From: Bernardetia sp042180575
GTDB lineage: Bacteria > Bacteroidota > Bacteroidia > Cytophagales > Bernardetiaceae
Direction: 5' to 3'
Length of the DNA stretch: 64,000 bases
Assembly (NCBI RefSeq): GCF_042180575.1
Contig: NZ_CP170094.1
Span: forward strand, 4,278,001 to 4,342,000
Below the pieces are notes generated by a model. That model was not told where the DNA came from and searched no databases. It was given only the letters and a program-made list of their open reading frames with translations. Made by a program: the position numbers and the translations under genes. This document shows positions 24,081 through 33,107 of the stretch, in pieces; the stretch's first letter is position 1; each line of letters starts with the position of its first letter.

Positions 24081-24599
24081 TTAATCTTGTACTCTAGTAG
24101 AAAAAGCACCTTCTGTGAAGTGAAGTGTATCAGGAGCACTCTCATCGCAATTATAATTCTTTACCAAAGTAACTTCAAAATTACCTTCTAAAGCACCATT
24201 CTCTTCATTATACTTGGTTACATTAATATGACCTGCTACTTCTGTAGAATCACCCACTTGATAGGAAGCACAGATTACATCTCCATCTGATACATAACCA
24301 AAGTAACTAGCATCATAAAGAAAGGTCTTTATAGCATTGCTTCCTTCTTTTTTCTTGACTCTAGTAAAAAATAGAGCTTCTCTAGCTATATTATATCTGT
24401 TATAGACCTTCATCTCAATAGCAATATATTCTGGGTCTCTTCTACTAGATGTCGCATAGATATAGGGCTTCCACTTTTCTCCATTTTTAATGGCTTGGGC
24501 AACGCCAAAATAATCTTGACCTAATGGAATTTCCTCTTTATCACAACTACTCGCTAAAACACTTATAATAGCCAGTAGCGTTATAATTTGCTTTTTCAT
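24081..24599 (-). CDS. Lipoprotein paralogue 3 of the tandem array
   Basis: 172 aa with lipobox VLASSCDKEE. It has the shared domain (DYFGVAQAIKNGEKWKPYIY; CASYQVGDSTEVAGHINVTK) and ends APDTLHFTEGAFSTRVQD. It is the most diverged paralogue and is shorter in the middle (no DNENNIR-type insertion, FLYDASYFGYVSDGDV instead). It starts 9 bp upstream of a short protease-tail remnant (24609). Probably co-transcribed with the other three copies. Confidence 0.75.
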   Translation of the reverse strand: MKKQIITLLAIISVLASSCDKEEIPLGQDYFGVAQAIKNGEKWKPYIYATSSRRDPEYIAIEMKVYNRYNIAREALFFTRVKKKEGSNAIKTFLYDASYFGYVSDGDVICASYQVGDSTEVAGHINVTKYNEENGALEGNFEVTLVKNYNCDESAPDTLHFTEGAFSTRVQD

Positions 24600-24608
24600 A
24601 AGTGTGTT

Positions 24609-24689
24609 TTATTTAACGTGAATAGTAATCGAATGTAATCCATTAATTTGTGAGTGAATACTGACTTGAATGAATTTTGAATATTTCAT
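24609..24689 (-). pseudogene. Protease-tail remnant (26 codons)
   Basis: MKYSKFIQVSIHSQINGLHS followed by ITIHVK, the same deletion form as the remnant at 23165-23245. Confidence 0.6.
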
Positions 24690-24765
24690 TTTTGTATAGA
24701 TTTAAATAAAAAATCCTTCTTCTATTCTAAAAAACAAGCATAGAAGAAGGAAAAATACAAAAAAA

Positions 24766-25320
24766 CTAATCTTGTATTTTAGTAGAAAAAAAACCTTCTG
24801 TAAAATGAAGTGTATCAGGTGCATTTTCTTCACAACTTCTCTCTTTTACTAAAGTTACTTCAAACGTACCTTCTATTCTCCCACTACTCTCATCATAGGT
24901 AGTTACGTTCACATACCCTGCTATCTCAACAGAGTCATCTACTTGGTAGGAAGCACAACCCACATCACCATCTGCAATATGAGTATAGTAACTAGCATAA
25001 CGTCGGATATTATTTTCATAAGGAAAATCGTCTATCTCTTCTTTACTTTTTATTAAGTTATATCCTTTTCTTTTGGAAATAGCATGCAGATATAGACTTT
25101 CTCTTATTATATTTTGTCTATCAGGTTTTTCTATATGTAAAACAATATACTCCTTTTCTTTTCTATTTTGTGAAGCATATATAAGAGGTTGCCAATTTTC
25201 TCCGTTCTTGAAGACATTAATAGTTCCAAAATAATTTTTACTAAGTTGAATTTTTTCATCATTACAACTACTCAAGAAACAACTCATAAGGACAAACAAA
25301 ACTAGAATTTGCTTTTTCAT
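24766..25320 (-). CDS. Lipoprotein paralogue 4 of the tandem array
   Basis: 184 aa from the ATG at 25320 (MKKQILVLFVLMSCFLSSCN). Lipobox FLSSC, then NYFGTINVFKNGENWQPLIY, HIEKPDRQNIIRESLYLH, HIADGDVGCASYQVDDSVEI, and the shared end APDTLHFTEGFFSTKIQD. It starts only 8 bp after the protease stop, so it is the first of the array and is likely translated from the protease transcript. The central part is closest to paralogue 1, although its flanking spacer type matches that of paralogue 2. Confidence 0.75.
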   Translation of the reverse strand: MKKQILVLFVLMSCFLSSCNDEKIQLSKNYFGTINVFKNGENWQPLIYASQNRKEKEYIVLHIEKPDRQNIIRESLYLHAISKRKGYNLIKSKEEIDDFPYENNIRRYASYYTHIADGDVGCASYQVDDSVEIAGYVNVTTYDESSGRIEGTFEVTLVKERSCEENAPDTLHFTEGFFSTKIQD

Positions 25321-25327
25321 AAATAAT

Positions 25328-26722
25328 TTATTTAACATGAATAGTAATGGAATGTAATCCATTTATTTGAGAGTGAATACTTATATAATACAAACCAGTA
25401 GAAAGTCCACTAATATCAAATTCACCTTTTTGGATGAATTTTGAAGTATCTAAAATTTGTATTGTTTTTCTAAAAGAATCTACAATCAAAATTTGTATTT
25501 GTGTGTCTTCTTTTGGTAATTCAACATACAATTTTGCTTTTCCCTCTACTGGATTGGGGCTTACTTTAGTAATTATATTATTTTCCTTTTCTGTTCTGAA
25601 TCCGTTTCCTGTACTTCCATCACAAGATAGAGAATTAGAAGGAGAGTAGCTTGTAGTTTGGATATAACGAGTTTGTGTAATTCCATTAGAACCTCTTACC
25701 GTCATACGAATGGTAGTTGCTGTTCCATTTTGCATAGGTGCTTGGAATAAATAAAATTCTCCAGAAGCTCTATATATATAATTCACTCCATTTGTAGAAG
25801 TATGCCATTGAATAGTAAAAGGAGGAGTTCCGCATCTAACATCAGCTTCATACCAGTTGTCTTGCCAAGGGCAGGGAGTTTGCGAACCTATAATAGAAGT
25901 GTAAAAATTTCCAGGTGTATTTGGAAAATGGGCTGCTATTTTTCTTCCTGCGTTTCTGAAATGCTGAGCTACATTGTTTGAATTACTTGTTCCTGTCGGA
26001 CAGCCTGCATAATATCTATTAGGATTACTATAATGTAAAATGTGATTATCTACAACCACTGACATGACTGTACTTTTTTTAGCCGAAAAAAGAGTCGGTC
26101 TGAAACAGTATCCATGTTCTATTGTACCTCTAGGATCGTTATTCTCTTCATGTCTTCCTCCCATTAAATGCCCTACTTCATGTATAAAAGCAAGATTTGA
26201 AGAAGCTGCATAAGGTGCTGCTACAATAGAATAAGCACCTTCAAAATCTTGATTCAAAGATTTTGTATAACCTGAAAGGTTTCCTACATAATTACCTGAC
26301 ATCAAAACAACTAAATCAGCTTGATAGGTATTTCGTAAAGATTGGGCAGAAGAAGTTAAAGATAGTCTATTTACATCAGCATCTATATCAGAGGTTTCTG
26401 TAAAATTAAAAGGAATAATCCCTGCTACTTCTATTTGCAAATCATTCCTATCTACACTAGAGTTACTCAAAGCTGTTCGCATTTGCTGCATGGCTAGATT
26501 TGTAGTGGTCGTAATGCTAGGTACAGCAGCAGGAGTGTATAAAACTAGGATACGTACTTTGCTAAGTTCTATACACTCTATACGCTGCATAGTATTCTCA
26601 TCTATGACTTTTTCTATTTTATGTTTCTTTTTTATAGGGTTAGCAGTATTATCTTTTGAATTTCCACATACACCATCGTATTTCAGGATTGATTTTATAA
26701 AGAACTTGATAGCCATTTTCAA
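25328..26722 (-). CDS. Metzincin-type metalloprotease with T9SS sorting domain (second half of a frameshifted gene)
   Basis: 464 codons open, but only residues from about DGVCGNSKDN (position about 26685) onwards look genuine. The zinc motif HEVGHLMGGRHEE (HExxHxxGxxH, about residue 181) and a downstream Met (STVMSVV) mark a metzincin, close to reprolysin-like M12 zymogens of Bacteroidota. A beta-sandwich region follows. The C-terminus is a type A T9SS sorting domain (KVSPNPVEGKAKLYVELPKE ... GLYYISIHSQ). The signal peptide and propeptide are in the other frame at 26649-27158, so it would need a one-base correction or a frameshift to be secreted. Confidence 0.8.
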   Translation of the reverse strand: MKMAIKFFIKSILKYDGVCGNSKDNTANPIKKKHKIEKVIDENTMQRIECIELSKVRILVLYTPAAVPSITTTTNLAMQQMRTALSNSSVDRNDLQIEVAGIIPFNFTETSDIDADVNRLSLTSSAQSLRNTYQADLVVLMSGNYVGNLSGYTKSLNQDFEGAYSIVAAPYAASSNLAFIHEVGHLMGGRHEENNDPRGTIEHGYCFRPTLFSAKKSTVMSVVVDNHILHYSNPNRYYAGCPTGTSNSNNVAQHFRNAGRKIAAHFPNTPGNFYTSIIGSQTPCPWQDNWYEADVRCGTPPFTIQWHTSTNGVNYIYRASGEFYLFQAPMQNGTATTIRMTVRGSNGITQTRYIQTTSYSPSNSLSCDGSTGNGFRTEKENNIITKVSPNPVEGKAKLYVELPKEDTQIQILIVDSFRKTIQILDTSKFIQKGEFDISGLSTGLYYISIHSQINGLHSITIHVK

Positions 26723-27158
26723 TTTCTATAAACTCATACGAATTTTCGTCTATGTTTATTGTACCAAAGATTTCTCCGTCTTTTTTCACAAACAAAATGC
26801 TACCATCATAACAGTTCTTTTGTTTTTCATTAAAAAGAGTTCCGTACCAATGATAGTTATTATTATCTTCATATTCTCCACTTTGATAGGTAAAAGATAA
26901 TTTACAAGAATAATTAGGTAGCACAAATTCAAGTTTGTTTTCCTTGATTACTTTCTCAATATCTCTAAAATGAACTATTTGAGGTTCTTGATAGAGTTTT
27001 TGATTCTTTACACGATTTAGTTTTTCTTGTCCTTCTTTAGAGAATTTTATAGATTTATTGTGTATTGCTTCGATAAAATTGTCTTGAGCATAGATAAAAT
27101 TACTTTGAAGTAGCAACCAAAGTAATAGAGTTAAGAATGTGAACGTTTTTTGCTTCAT
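26649..27158 (-). CDS. Signal peptide and propeptide of the frameshifted metalloprotease
   Basis: 169 codons. Signal peptide MKQKTFTFLTLLLWLLLQSN then FIYAQ, followed by a propeptide-like region (SFTYQSGEYEDNNNYHWYGT; GTINIDENSYEFIEIENGYQ) typical of M12-type zymogens. The frame overlaps the protease frame by 74 bases. Removing one base near CCTGAAATACGAT (about 26680) would join ...KINPE to YDGVCGNSKD. A one-base insertion (real or a sequencing error) is therefore the simplest explanation. The promoter is at 27229-27260. Confidence 0.75.
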   Translation of the reverse strand: MKQKTFTFLTLLLWLLLQSNFIYAQDNFIEAIHNKSIKFSKEGQEKLNRVKNQKLYQEPQIVHFRDIEKVIKENKLEFVLPNYSCKLSFTYQSGEYEDNNNYHWYGTLFNEKQKNCYDGSILFVKKDGEIFGTINIDENSYEFIEIENGYQVLYKINPEIRWCMWKFKR

Positions 27159-27228
27159 GATTGAAATAGATTTACAGTTGAGTTAAGATATGAATATATT
27201 TAGTTTTGATAAGTTGTTTTTGACAGCG

Positions 27229-27260
27229 CAAATGTAGATAGAGTAAATTTATAAAGCAAA
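27229..27260 (-). promoter_or_regulatory. Promoter of the metalloprotease/lipoprotein unit
   Basis: TTTG (27260-27257), 20 bp, TACATTTG (27236-27229) on the minus strand: the full Bacteroidota pattern. It lies 71 bp upstream of the start codon at 27158. Confidence 0.6.
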
Positions 27261-27343
27261 ATACTTTCTTTAAAACGATGTTTTTTTTTAGTTTAGTATT
27301 TGAATAATTCAATTTTATCTATTGTTGTTTTATTTAAATATAT

Positions 27344-27357
27344 TGAACACTCGGTCA
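27344..27357. promoter_or_regulatory. Candidate TetR operator 1
   Basis: TGAACACTCGGTCA, an imperfect palindrome of the type bound by TetR/AcrR regulators. It lies between the divergent protease and TetR genes, a 466-bp region otherwise AT-rich and without genes. Confidence 0.4.
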
Positions 27358-27534
27358 TTTTTATAGTAAAATTTAGAATTAGAGAAAAAATATAAATTAT
27401 ACTCTTAAAAATGCAAAAAGCATTTAAACAACTGATAAAAAGCGATTTACAAATGTTAAATTTTAAATTATTTCTACTTTTTTTATAGAAAATGTTTGCA
27501 ATTCCAAACCTTTATGTTACCTTTATGTTCATAT

Positions 27535-27551
27535 AATGACTGCTGGTCATT
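27535..27551. promoter_or_regulatory. Candidate TetR operator 2
   Basis: AATGACTGCTGGTCATT has perfect 6-bp arms and shares GGTCATT with operator 1. It is 74 bp upstream of the TetR start, where it would allow autoregulation. Confidence 0.4.
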
Positions 27552-27624
27552 TTAAGAGTTCAGCATTCAATCAAAAAACAATACACACATCACTTAGTCA
27601 GTATCTAAATTTCAGAAGTAGTAA

Positions 27625-28257
27625 ATGGGAATAGCAGAACGAAAAGCACGAGAACGAGTGCATAGAAGAAATGCAATCGTTGATGCAGCCGAAGATGTAA
27701 TTTTCAAGCATGGTTTTTCAGTCGCAACAATGGCACAAGTAGCCAAAGCTGCCGAACTTAGCAAAGGAACTTTATATCTTTACTTCAAAAGCAAAGAAGA
27801 ATTATATAGAGCTATCATTTTGAGAGGTTTTATTATTCTAAAAAAGATGCTTCGTGAAGCTATCAAAGAAGGAAATTCAGGATATGATAAAGTGATTATT
27901 GTAGGAAAGACGTATGTAGAGTTTTCAGAAAAATATCCAAATTATTTCACAACTATTTTGGATTACCAAAACGATACATTCAACCTTGCCTCTGCCGAAG
28001 CAGAATCTTTGCAAGCCTTAGAAGAAGGAAATGCTGTGATTACAATTTTGGTAAAAGCAATTAGAGAAGGCGTAAAAGATGGAAGTATTACCGAACAGGG
28101 GAATCCATTCGAAACAGCTTTTGTACTTTGGAGTCAGTTTACAGGTGTTTTGCAAGTCATGAAGCGAAAAATAAATATTATAGAACATTATTTTTCTCTT
28201 ACAAAAGAAGATTTGCTCATTACACATTGGAAAATGGTCGAAAGAATGCTAAAATAG
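27625..28257 (+). CDS. TetR-family transcriptional regulator
   Basis: 210 aa. The N-terminal helix-turn-helix is textbook: IVDAAEDVIFKHGFSVATMA QVAKAAELSKGTLYLYFKSK EELY (residues about 17-61). The C-terminal ligand domain is unremarkable. TetR proteins are dimeric repressors released by small molecules. Two possible operators lie upstream. The gene precedes a short-chain dehydrogenase by 231 bp, with a terminator in between, so the SDR is a likely target but is not in the same transcript. Confidence 0.9.
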   Translation: MGIAERKARERVHRRNAIVDAAEDVIFKHGFSVATMAQVAKAAELSKGTLYLYFKSKEELYRAIILRGFIILKKMLREAIKEGNSGYDKVIIVGKTYVEFSEKYPNYFTTILDYQNDTFNLASAEAESLQALEEGNAVITILVKAIREGVKDGSITEQGNPFETAFVLWSQFTGVLQVMKRKINIIEHYFSLTKEDLLITHWKMVERMLK

Positions 28258-28380
28258 AAATTGGGAATTAGATATTAGGAATTGGAGAATGAAAACTTCA
28301 CAACTAGAGGTTGAGAAATAACAATTTCTAAAATATTTTTCAATTTTGTGCAACTTATCTCTAACAAAATCGTTTTATGT

Positions 28381-28407
28381 AAATACTCTGCAAGCCGAGT
28401 ATTTTTT
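28381..28407 (+). terminator. Terminator of the TetR gene
   Basis: AAATACTC / GAGTATTT stem, 8-nt loop, then TTTT. Confidence 0.65.
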
Positions 28408-28488
28408 AAAGCATATTCTAAAAAAAATATTCAGCCAGTTAGGAAATAATAAAAAAAAGGAATTCTAAATTAAACTTATATTACTATT

Positions 28489-29388
28489 ATGTCAAGAATA
28501 ACCAACAAAATTATACTTATTACAGGAGGAGCAAGTGGAATCGGTAAGATTATGGGGCGTAAGTGTATGGAAGAAGGTGCTTCCGAACTTGTAATTTGGG
28601 ATATTAATCAAAAAGGACTTGATGAAGTAGCTTTAGAATTTGGAAATAAAGGATATAAAGTTCATACCTACAAAGTTGATGTTTCTGATTTAGAAAGCAT
28701 TCAAGCTGCTGCTTCAAAAGTAGCAACCGAAGTAGGAACGATAGATATTTTATTCAATAATGCTGGAATCGTAGTAGGAAAGCACTTTGAAGACCATTCT
28801 TATGAAGATATTGAAAAAACAATCCGTATCAATGTTTTGGGTGTAATGCACATTGCTAGAGCATTTGTAGCTGGAATGATTAAAAAAGGAGCAGGACATA
28901 TTGTTAATATTTCTTCGGCTTCAGCATTTACACCAAATCCTCGTATGTCTGTGTATGCAGGTAGCAAATGGGCTGTTTTGGGCTGGTCTGAATCACTTCG
29001 TTTGGAAATGGAACAAATCAATGAGAGTCAGAAAACAGATTTGCACGTAACAACAGTAATGCCAGGGTATATTGATACAGGAATGTTCAATGGAGCTTCT
29101 GCACCACTTCTTACGCCACTTTTAGTTCCAGAAGAAATTGCATCAGAAATTATCAAAGCTGTAAAAGCAAACGAAATTTTGGTTCAAGAACCATTTATGG
29201 TAAAATTATTGCCTTTGTTAAGAGGAGTATTGCCAGCAAGAGCTTACGATTTCCTAGCAGGAAATATTTTTAATGTATATAACTCAATGAGCAAATTTAC
29301 AGGAAGAAATGAAGTTTCTTCTACTCAAAAGCATTCAAAAGACTTGGGAAGCGCAACCCAAGAGCAGGAAATTCCTGCTATCAAATAG
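28489..29388 (+). CDS. Short-chain dehydrogenase/reductase
   Basis: 299 aa. The NAD(P)-binding TGGASGIG (residues 12-19), NNAG, the Ser of NISSASAF and the catalytic YAGSK (Y..K) are all present, so this is an active classical SDR. The Asp of VIWDINQKG after the second strand suggests NAD(H) preference. The C-terminal extension (about 240-299, LPLLRGVLPARAYDF) resembles SDRs acting on lipid or hydrophobic substrates. The substrate is unknown. Confidence 0.88.
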   Translation: MSRITNKIILITGGASGIGKIMGRKCMEEGASELVIWDINQKGLDEVALEFGNKGYKVHTYKVDVSDLESIQAAASKVATEVGTIDILFNNAGIVVGKHFEDHSYEDIEKTIRINVLGVMHIARAFVAGMIKKGAGHIVNISSASAFTPNPRMSVYAGSKWAVLGWSESLRLEMEQINESQKTDLHVTTVMPGYIDTGMFNGASAPLLTPLLVPEEIASEIIKAVKANEILVQEPFMVKLLPLLRGVLPARAYDFLAGNIFNVYNSMSKFTGRNEVSSTQKHSKDLGSATQEQEIPAIK

Positions 29389-29458
29389 CGTAACATATAG
29401 AGTTTTTATTCTCTTTTGAGATATAACTTCTCTATTGTTTGTGTTTGTGTGTTAGGTC

Positions 29459-29492
29459 GAAAACTCTTTCTCTCTGAGAAAGAGTTTTTTTA
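29459..29492 (+). terminator. Terminator of the SDR gene
   Basis: AAACTCTTTCTC / GAGAAAGAGTTT stem with a short loop followed by a T-run. Confidence 0.75.
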
Positions 29493-29544
29493 TTGTTTTT
29501 TTAAATTTTTTAGATTCAATAAATTATGGTAAATTTCTGATTCA

Positions 29545-29871
29545 TTAAGAAGTTATTTAATGAATATTGATTTTTCCTTCAAATTGGGTTTAGAAAATCA
29601 ACTTTAAGGAAAACAGCATAGCTTTTGTTGATATTTTAGCGTAGCGATACTAACAAATATATGATACATTCTTAAATAACGTGAACTTGGTATTCTATTC
29701 TTGCTTTATGCTCCTGTCAGACACTTCAGAGTGTCAGACAGCTATGTTGGGCTAAATTGTCTGACACCTTGAAGGTGTACTGACAAGATAGTTCGCAAAT
29801 CAGTTGATAAAGAAGCATAGACTGATAAATACATAAATTCTAATACCGAGTTCACGTTAAATAACTTCTAA
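29545..29871. repeat. MITE-like element or IS remnant with nested palindromes
   Basis: Inverted repeats bound this gene-free stretch. TTAAGAAGTTATTTAATGAA (29545-29564) and TTAAATAACGTGAACTTGG (29672-29690) each match parts of the complement of TAATACCGAGTTCACGTTAA ATAACTTCTAA (29841-29871). Inside are two more palindromes with GTCAGACA/TGTCTGAC arms (29714-29741, 29759-29784) and one with TTTGTTGATA/TACTAACAAA arms (about 29622-29657). No frame is present. Confidence 0.45.
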
Positions 29872-29928
29872 GTCATACAGAAAATATTATATACTTAACG
29901 ACTACTTTTTCAAAGCTAATTTAGATAA

Positions 29929-31803
29929 ATGGACTTTATCAAAAAAGTTTGGCGACAGATTTCTGCACTTGGCATAGATACATCTATGGAAAGGAGCGAG
30001 CGAAAACGTGTACGAATAATTAATCAAATAAGCAGTTTTCTCTTTTTAGAAACATTTGTATTTACGATTGTTCATTTTTTCACAAACAAATGGCTTTCAT
30101 TAATCTTGTTTTTAATTGGTTGTGGTTTTTTATCTAATTTATTATTTAATAAACTTCAAAGATTTTCTCTTGCTCGTACAGGTACTTATATTTGGTTTTG
30201 GATAACAGTAAGTTTATTTTGCGTGTTTTTAGGCGAAAAATCAGGAATTACACATACCTATTATTTATTAGCACTACTGCCTTTTGTTATTTATTCTATT
30301 AGAGAAAAAATAAAAATTGCTATTCTTGTATTGATAGCAGCACTTTCTTTCTTTTCTTTTTATGTAATACGATTATTTTATGACTTAGAAAAATTTGTAG
30401 TACTGGATGAAACCCAACAAAATTACTTATTTGTCCTTATGGTCATTACTGTATTTATGGTTATCTGTATGTTAGTAGGAACTTTTGCAGTTAATAATCA
30501 AGAATCAGAAATAGAGCTTTTAGAAACACTCAAAGAGGCAGAAGAACTGCAAGCCACAACAAATGAACAAAACGAAGAGTTAGCCACAACCGAGAAATCG
30601 CTGCAAGATGCTTTAAAACTTCTAGAAGAAGATAAAAAAACACTTGCACTAAAAAACAATGAGTTGCAATCACAAGAAGAAGAAATGCGACAAACTGTTG
30701 AAGAACTAACAAGTGTAAATGAACAAATAACCAAGCAAGAGGAAAAACTGCGATTAAAGGTAGAAGAAAATAAACTTCAACTTTATCAAATAGAACAACA
30801 AGAAGAATTGATGCGTAATTCGTTTGAAGAATTGCAAGAGCAAACAGAACAAATGCAAGCTCAAGAAGCTATTATGAAACAAGCAATGGAGGAAACCAAC
30901 CGAATCAATGCCGAGTTACAAGCCTCCGAACAACGATTAGAAGCAGAGGTTAAGCGAAGAACACAGCAAATTGGAGCGCAAAACAAGGCTTTAGAACATT
31001 CTTATCTTGCTTTAGAATCTAAGACTAGAACTTTACATCAAAGTATTAATTACGCAAAACACATTCAAAATGCTATTTTACCTCCTAAAATGATAGTAAA
31101 AGCTCTTTTTCCTGAATCTTTTATTTTTTACAAACCAAAAGATGTCGTTTCAGGAGATTTTTATTGGATTGATAGAAAAGTCAATGAAAATGGAAATATG
31201 CGTATTGCCATTGCTGCCGTAGATTGTACAGGACACGGCGTACCAGGGGCGATTATGTCTATGATTGGTTATAATTTATTGAATCAATTTTCAAATCAAG
31301 CTACCTTAGAAGAGCCTCATCTATTAGTTGAGAAGTTACATAATGGCGTTATTAAATCACTCCAACAAGAACACACAGCAAACCGAGATGGAATGGATTT
31401 ATCTGTTTGTGTTTATGATTCAGACAAACAAACGGTTGATTTTGTAGGTGCAAAAAATCCTCTTATCTACATTCAAGATGATGAGCTACATGAAATAAAG
31501 GGAACAAATGCAAGTGTAGGTGGAGCATTTTACAAAAACAAAAAAGTTAATTTTGAAAAACATACGATTGATGTCAGCAAACCAACCACAATTTATATTT
31601 ATTCTGATGGTTATCAAGACCAATTTGGAGGAGAAAGTGGGCGAAAATTTATGAAATCTAAATTTAAAAAACTTCTTTTTGAGAACCACCAAAAACCAAT
31701 GGATGAGCAACATAAATTATTTAGTCATACTTTTAACAAATGGAAAGAAAATGAAGACCAAGTAGATGATGTTTTATTAATTGGTCTAAAGGTTACGCCC
31801 TAA
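29929..31803 (+). CDS. Membrane SpoIIE-type serine phosphatase with coiled-coil linker
   Basis: 624 aa. Six predicted membrane helices occupy about residues 36-190 (LFLETFVFTIVHFF, LSLILFLIGCGFL, and others). A long Glu/Gln-rich coiled coil of about 150 residues follows. The C-terminal PP2C/SpoIIE domain has FYKPKDVVSGDFYWIDR, AAVDCTGHGVPGAIMSM with the metal-binding Asp residues, and DGMDLSVCVYD. Such phosphatases dephosphorylate anti-sigma antagonists or other partners. The sensing part is the membrane domain. There is no kinase domain. A second phosphatase of this class is at 40762-44574. Confidence 0.85.
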   Translation: MDFIKKVWRQISALGIDTSMERSERKRVRIINQISSFLFLETFVFTIVHFFTNKWLSLILFLIGCGFLSNLLFNKLQRFSLARTGTYIWFWITVSLFCVFLGEKSGITHTYYLLALLPFVIYSIREKIKIAILVLIAALSFFSFYVIRLFYDLEKFVVLDETQQNYLFVLMVITVFMVICMLVGTFAVNNQESEIELLETLKEAEELQATTNEQNEELATTEKSLQDALKLLEEDKKTLALKNNELQSQEEEMRQTVEELTSVNEQITKQEEKLRLKVEENKLQLYQIEQQEELMRNSFEELQEQTEQMQAQEAIMKQAMEETNRINAELQASEQRLEAEVKRRTQQIGAQNKALEHSYLALESKTRTLHQSINYAKHIQNAILPPKMIVKALFPESFIFYKPKDVVSGDFYWIDRKVNENGNMRIAIAAVDCTGHGVPGAIMSMIGYNLLNQFSNQATLEEPHLLVEKLHNGVIKSLQQEHTANRDGMDLSVCVYDSDKQTVDFVGAKNPLIYIQDDELHEIKGTNASVGGAFYKNKKVNFEKHTIDVSKPTTIYIYSDGYQDQFGGESGRKFMKSKFKKLLFENHQKPMDEQHKLFSHTFNKWKENEDQVDDVLLIGLKVTP

Positions 31804-31836
31804 AAAAATCAAACTAACTCAAAATCATAAATTCTA

Positions 31837-32967
31837 ATGAAAAAAAACGTGTCATTTTATATACTACTTGCTTCAATTAGTTCTTTTATTCTATTTTCTT
31901 GCTCGCCTTCCAAAAATGCAACAGAAGAAGAAAACAAAATTTTAGCTGATGATGCTAAACCAAAAACAGAAGCTGATTCTGCAATCGAAGCTATCGAAAA
32001 TATGCCTGTTTATAATCCAAACCCTTCTGTTCATACAGTAGCTTTTTATAATGTAGAAAATTTATTTGATACAGAAGATGACCCAAATACCTTTGACGAC
32101 GATTTTACGCCAAACGGAAAACAAAAATGGACAACCGAACGCTACAAACAAAAAATCAAAAAAATAGCCAAAGTAATTAGTATGATAGGAGATGAAGATG
32201 GTGCAGAACTTATCGGACTTTGTGAAATTGAAAATGAAAGCGTATTAAAAGACTTAATCAATGACCCACAACTAAAGAAATATGGCTACAATTATATACA
32301 TTATGATTCGCCTGATGAGCGTGGAATTGATGTAGCACTTCTTTATAAAGAACCTGTTTTTAAAGTTACAGCATCAAAAAATTATGAAACTAAATTAAAA
32401 GACGACAAAACAAGAGATGTTCTATGGGTTGCTGGAACACTAGAAGGTGAAGAAATTCATCTGATTGTCAATCATTGGTCTTCACGAGGTGGAGGAGAAG
32501 AAAAAAGTCGTCCTAAGCGTATGACTTCTGCTTTGGTAGCTCGTCAGATTGTGGATGATTTGGAAGCCAAAAATCCAAATGCAAAAATTCTTTTAATGGG
32601 AGATTTTAATGATGAACCTTTTAATGAAAGCATTACAAAAGGATTAGAAGCCATCGAAACGCCTGATATTAAAGGAAAACAACTCTTTAATGTATTTGCA
32701 TCTTTAGAAAAATCAGGAAAAGGAACATATAATTACAAAGGCGATTGGAATATGCTTGACCAAATGATTATTAATAAAGGATTTTTTGTAACCAAAAATA
32801 ATGCAAAAGGTTGGCGTTTTATTGATGGAAATATTTATGATCAAGATTTTTTGAAAGAAGCATCAGGAAAATACAAAGGAAATCCATTCAGAACTTATGT
32901 GGGTACAAAGTATTTAGGAGGAACAAGTGATCATTTTCCTATTTATGTGCATTTGGAAAGACAGTAA
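31837..32967 (+). CDS. Endonuclease/exonuclease/phosphatase-family lipoprotein
   Basis: 376 aa. Lipobox at LFSC22 (residues 19-22). The EEP fold is shown by FYNVENLFD (Asn and Glu of the N-terminal motif), ELIGLCEIENE, LIVNHWSSRGGGE, LLMGDFNDEP (D-x-N) and the final SDHFPIYVH with the catalytic Asp-His. Members act on phosphodiesters of nucleic acids or lipids. Located on the cell surface or periplasmic side, this one may be a secreted nuclease. It begins 33 bp after the phosphatase gene and may be co-transcribed. Confidence 0.85.
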   Translation: MKKNVSFYILLASISSFILFSCSPSKNATEEENKILADDAKPKTEADSAIEAIENMPVYNPNPSVHTVAFYNVENLFDTEDDPNTFDDDFTPNGKQKWTTERYKQKIKKIAKVISMIGDEDGAELIGLCEIENESVLKDLINDPQLKKYGYNYIHYDSPDERGIDVALLYKEPVFKVTASKNYETKLKDDKTRDVLWVAGTLEGEEIHLIVNHWSSRGGGEEKSRPKRMTSALVARQIVDDLEAKNPNAKILLMGDFNDEPFNESITKGLEAIETPDIKGKQLFNVFASLEKSGKGTYNYKGDWNMLDQMIINKGFFVTKNNAKGWRFIDGNIYDQDFLKEASGKYKGNPFRTYVGTKYLGGTSDHFPIYVHLERQ

Positions 32968-33027
32968 TAATATAAGTAACTGAGCAAAAAAAATATCTAA
33001 AAAAGAATTAGAAAGTGGAAATTTAAA

Positions 33028-33057
33028 CAGTCAAGACACTTTTGAATTGTCAGACAG
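33028..33057. repeat. Extragenic palindrome, family C
   Basis: AGTCAAGACACTTTTGAATT GTCAGACAGA, related to the GTCAGACA palindromes at 29714-29784. Confidence 0.45.
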
Positions 33058-33107
33058 ATTTTATTAACATATAAATAATTTTGCTTAGTTGCTGAAGAAT
33101 AAAAAAT

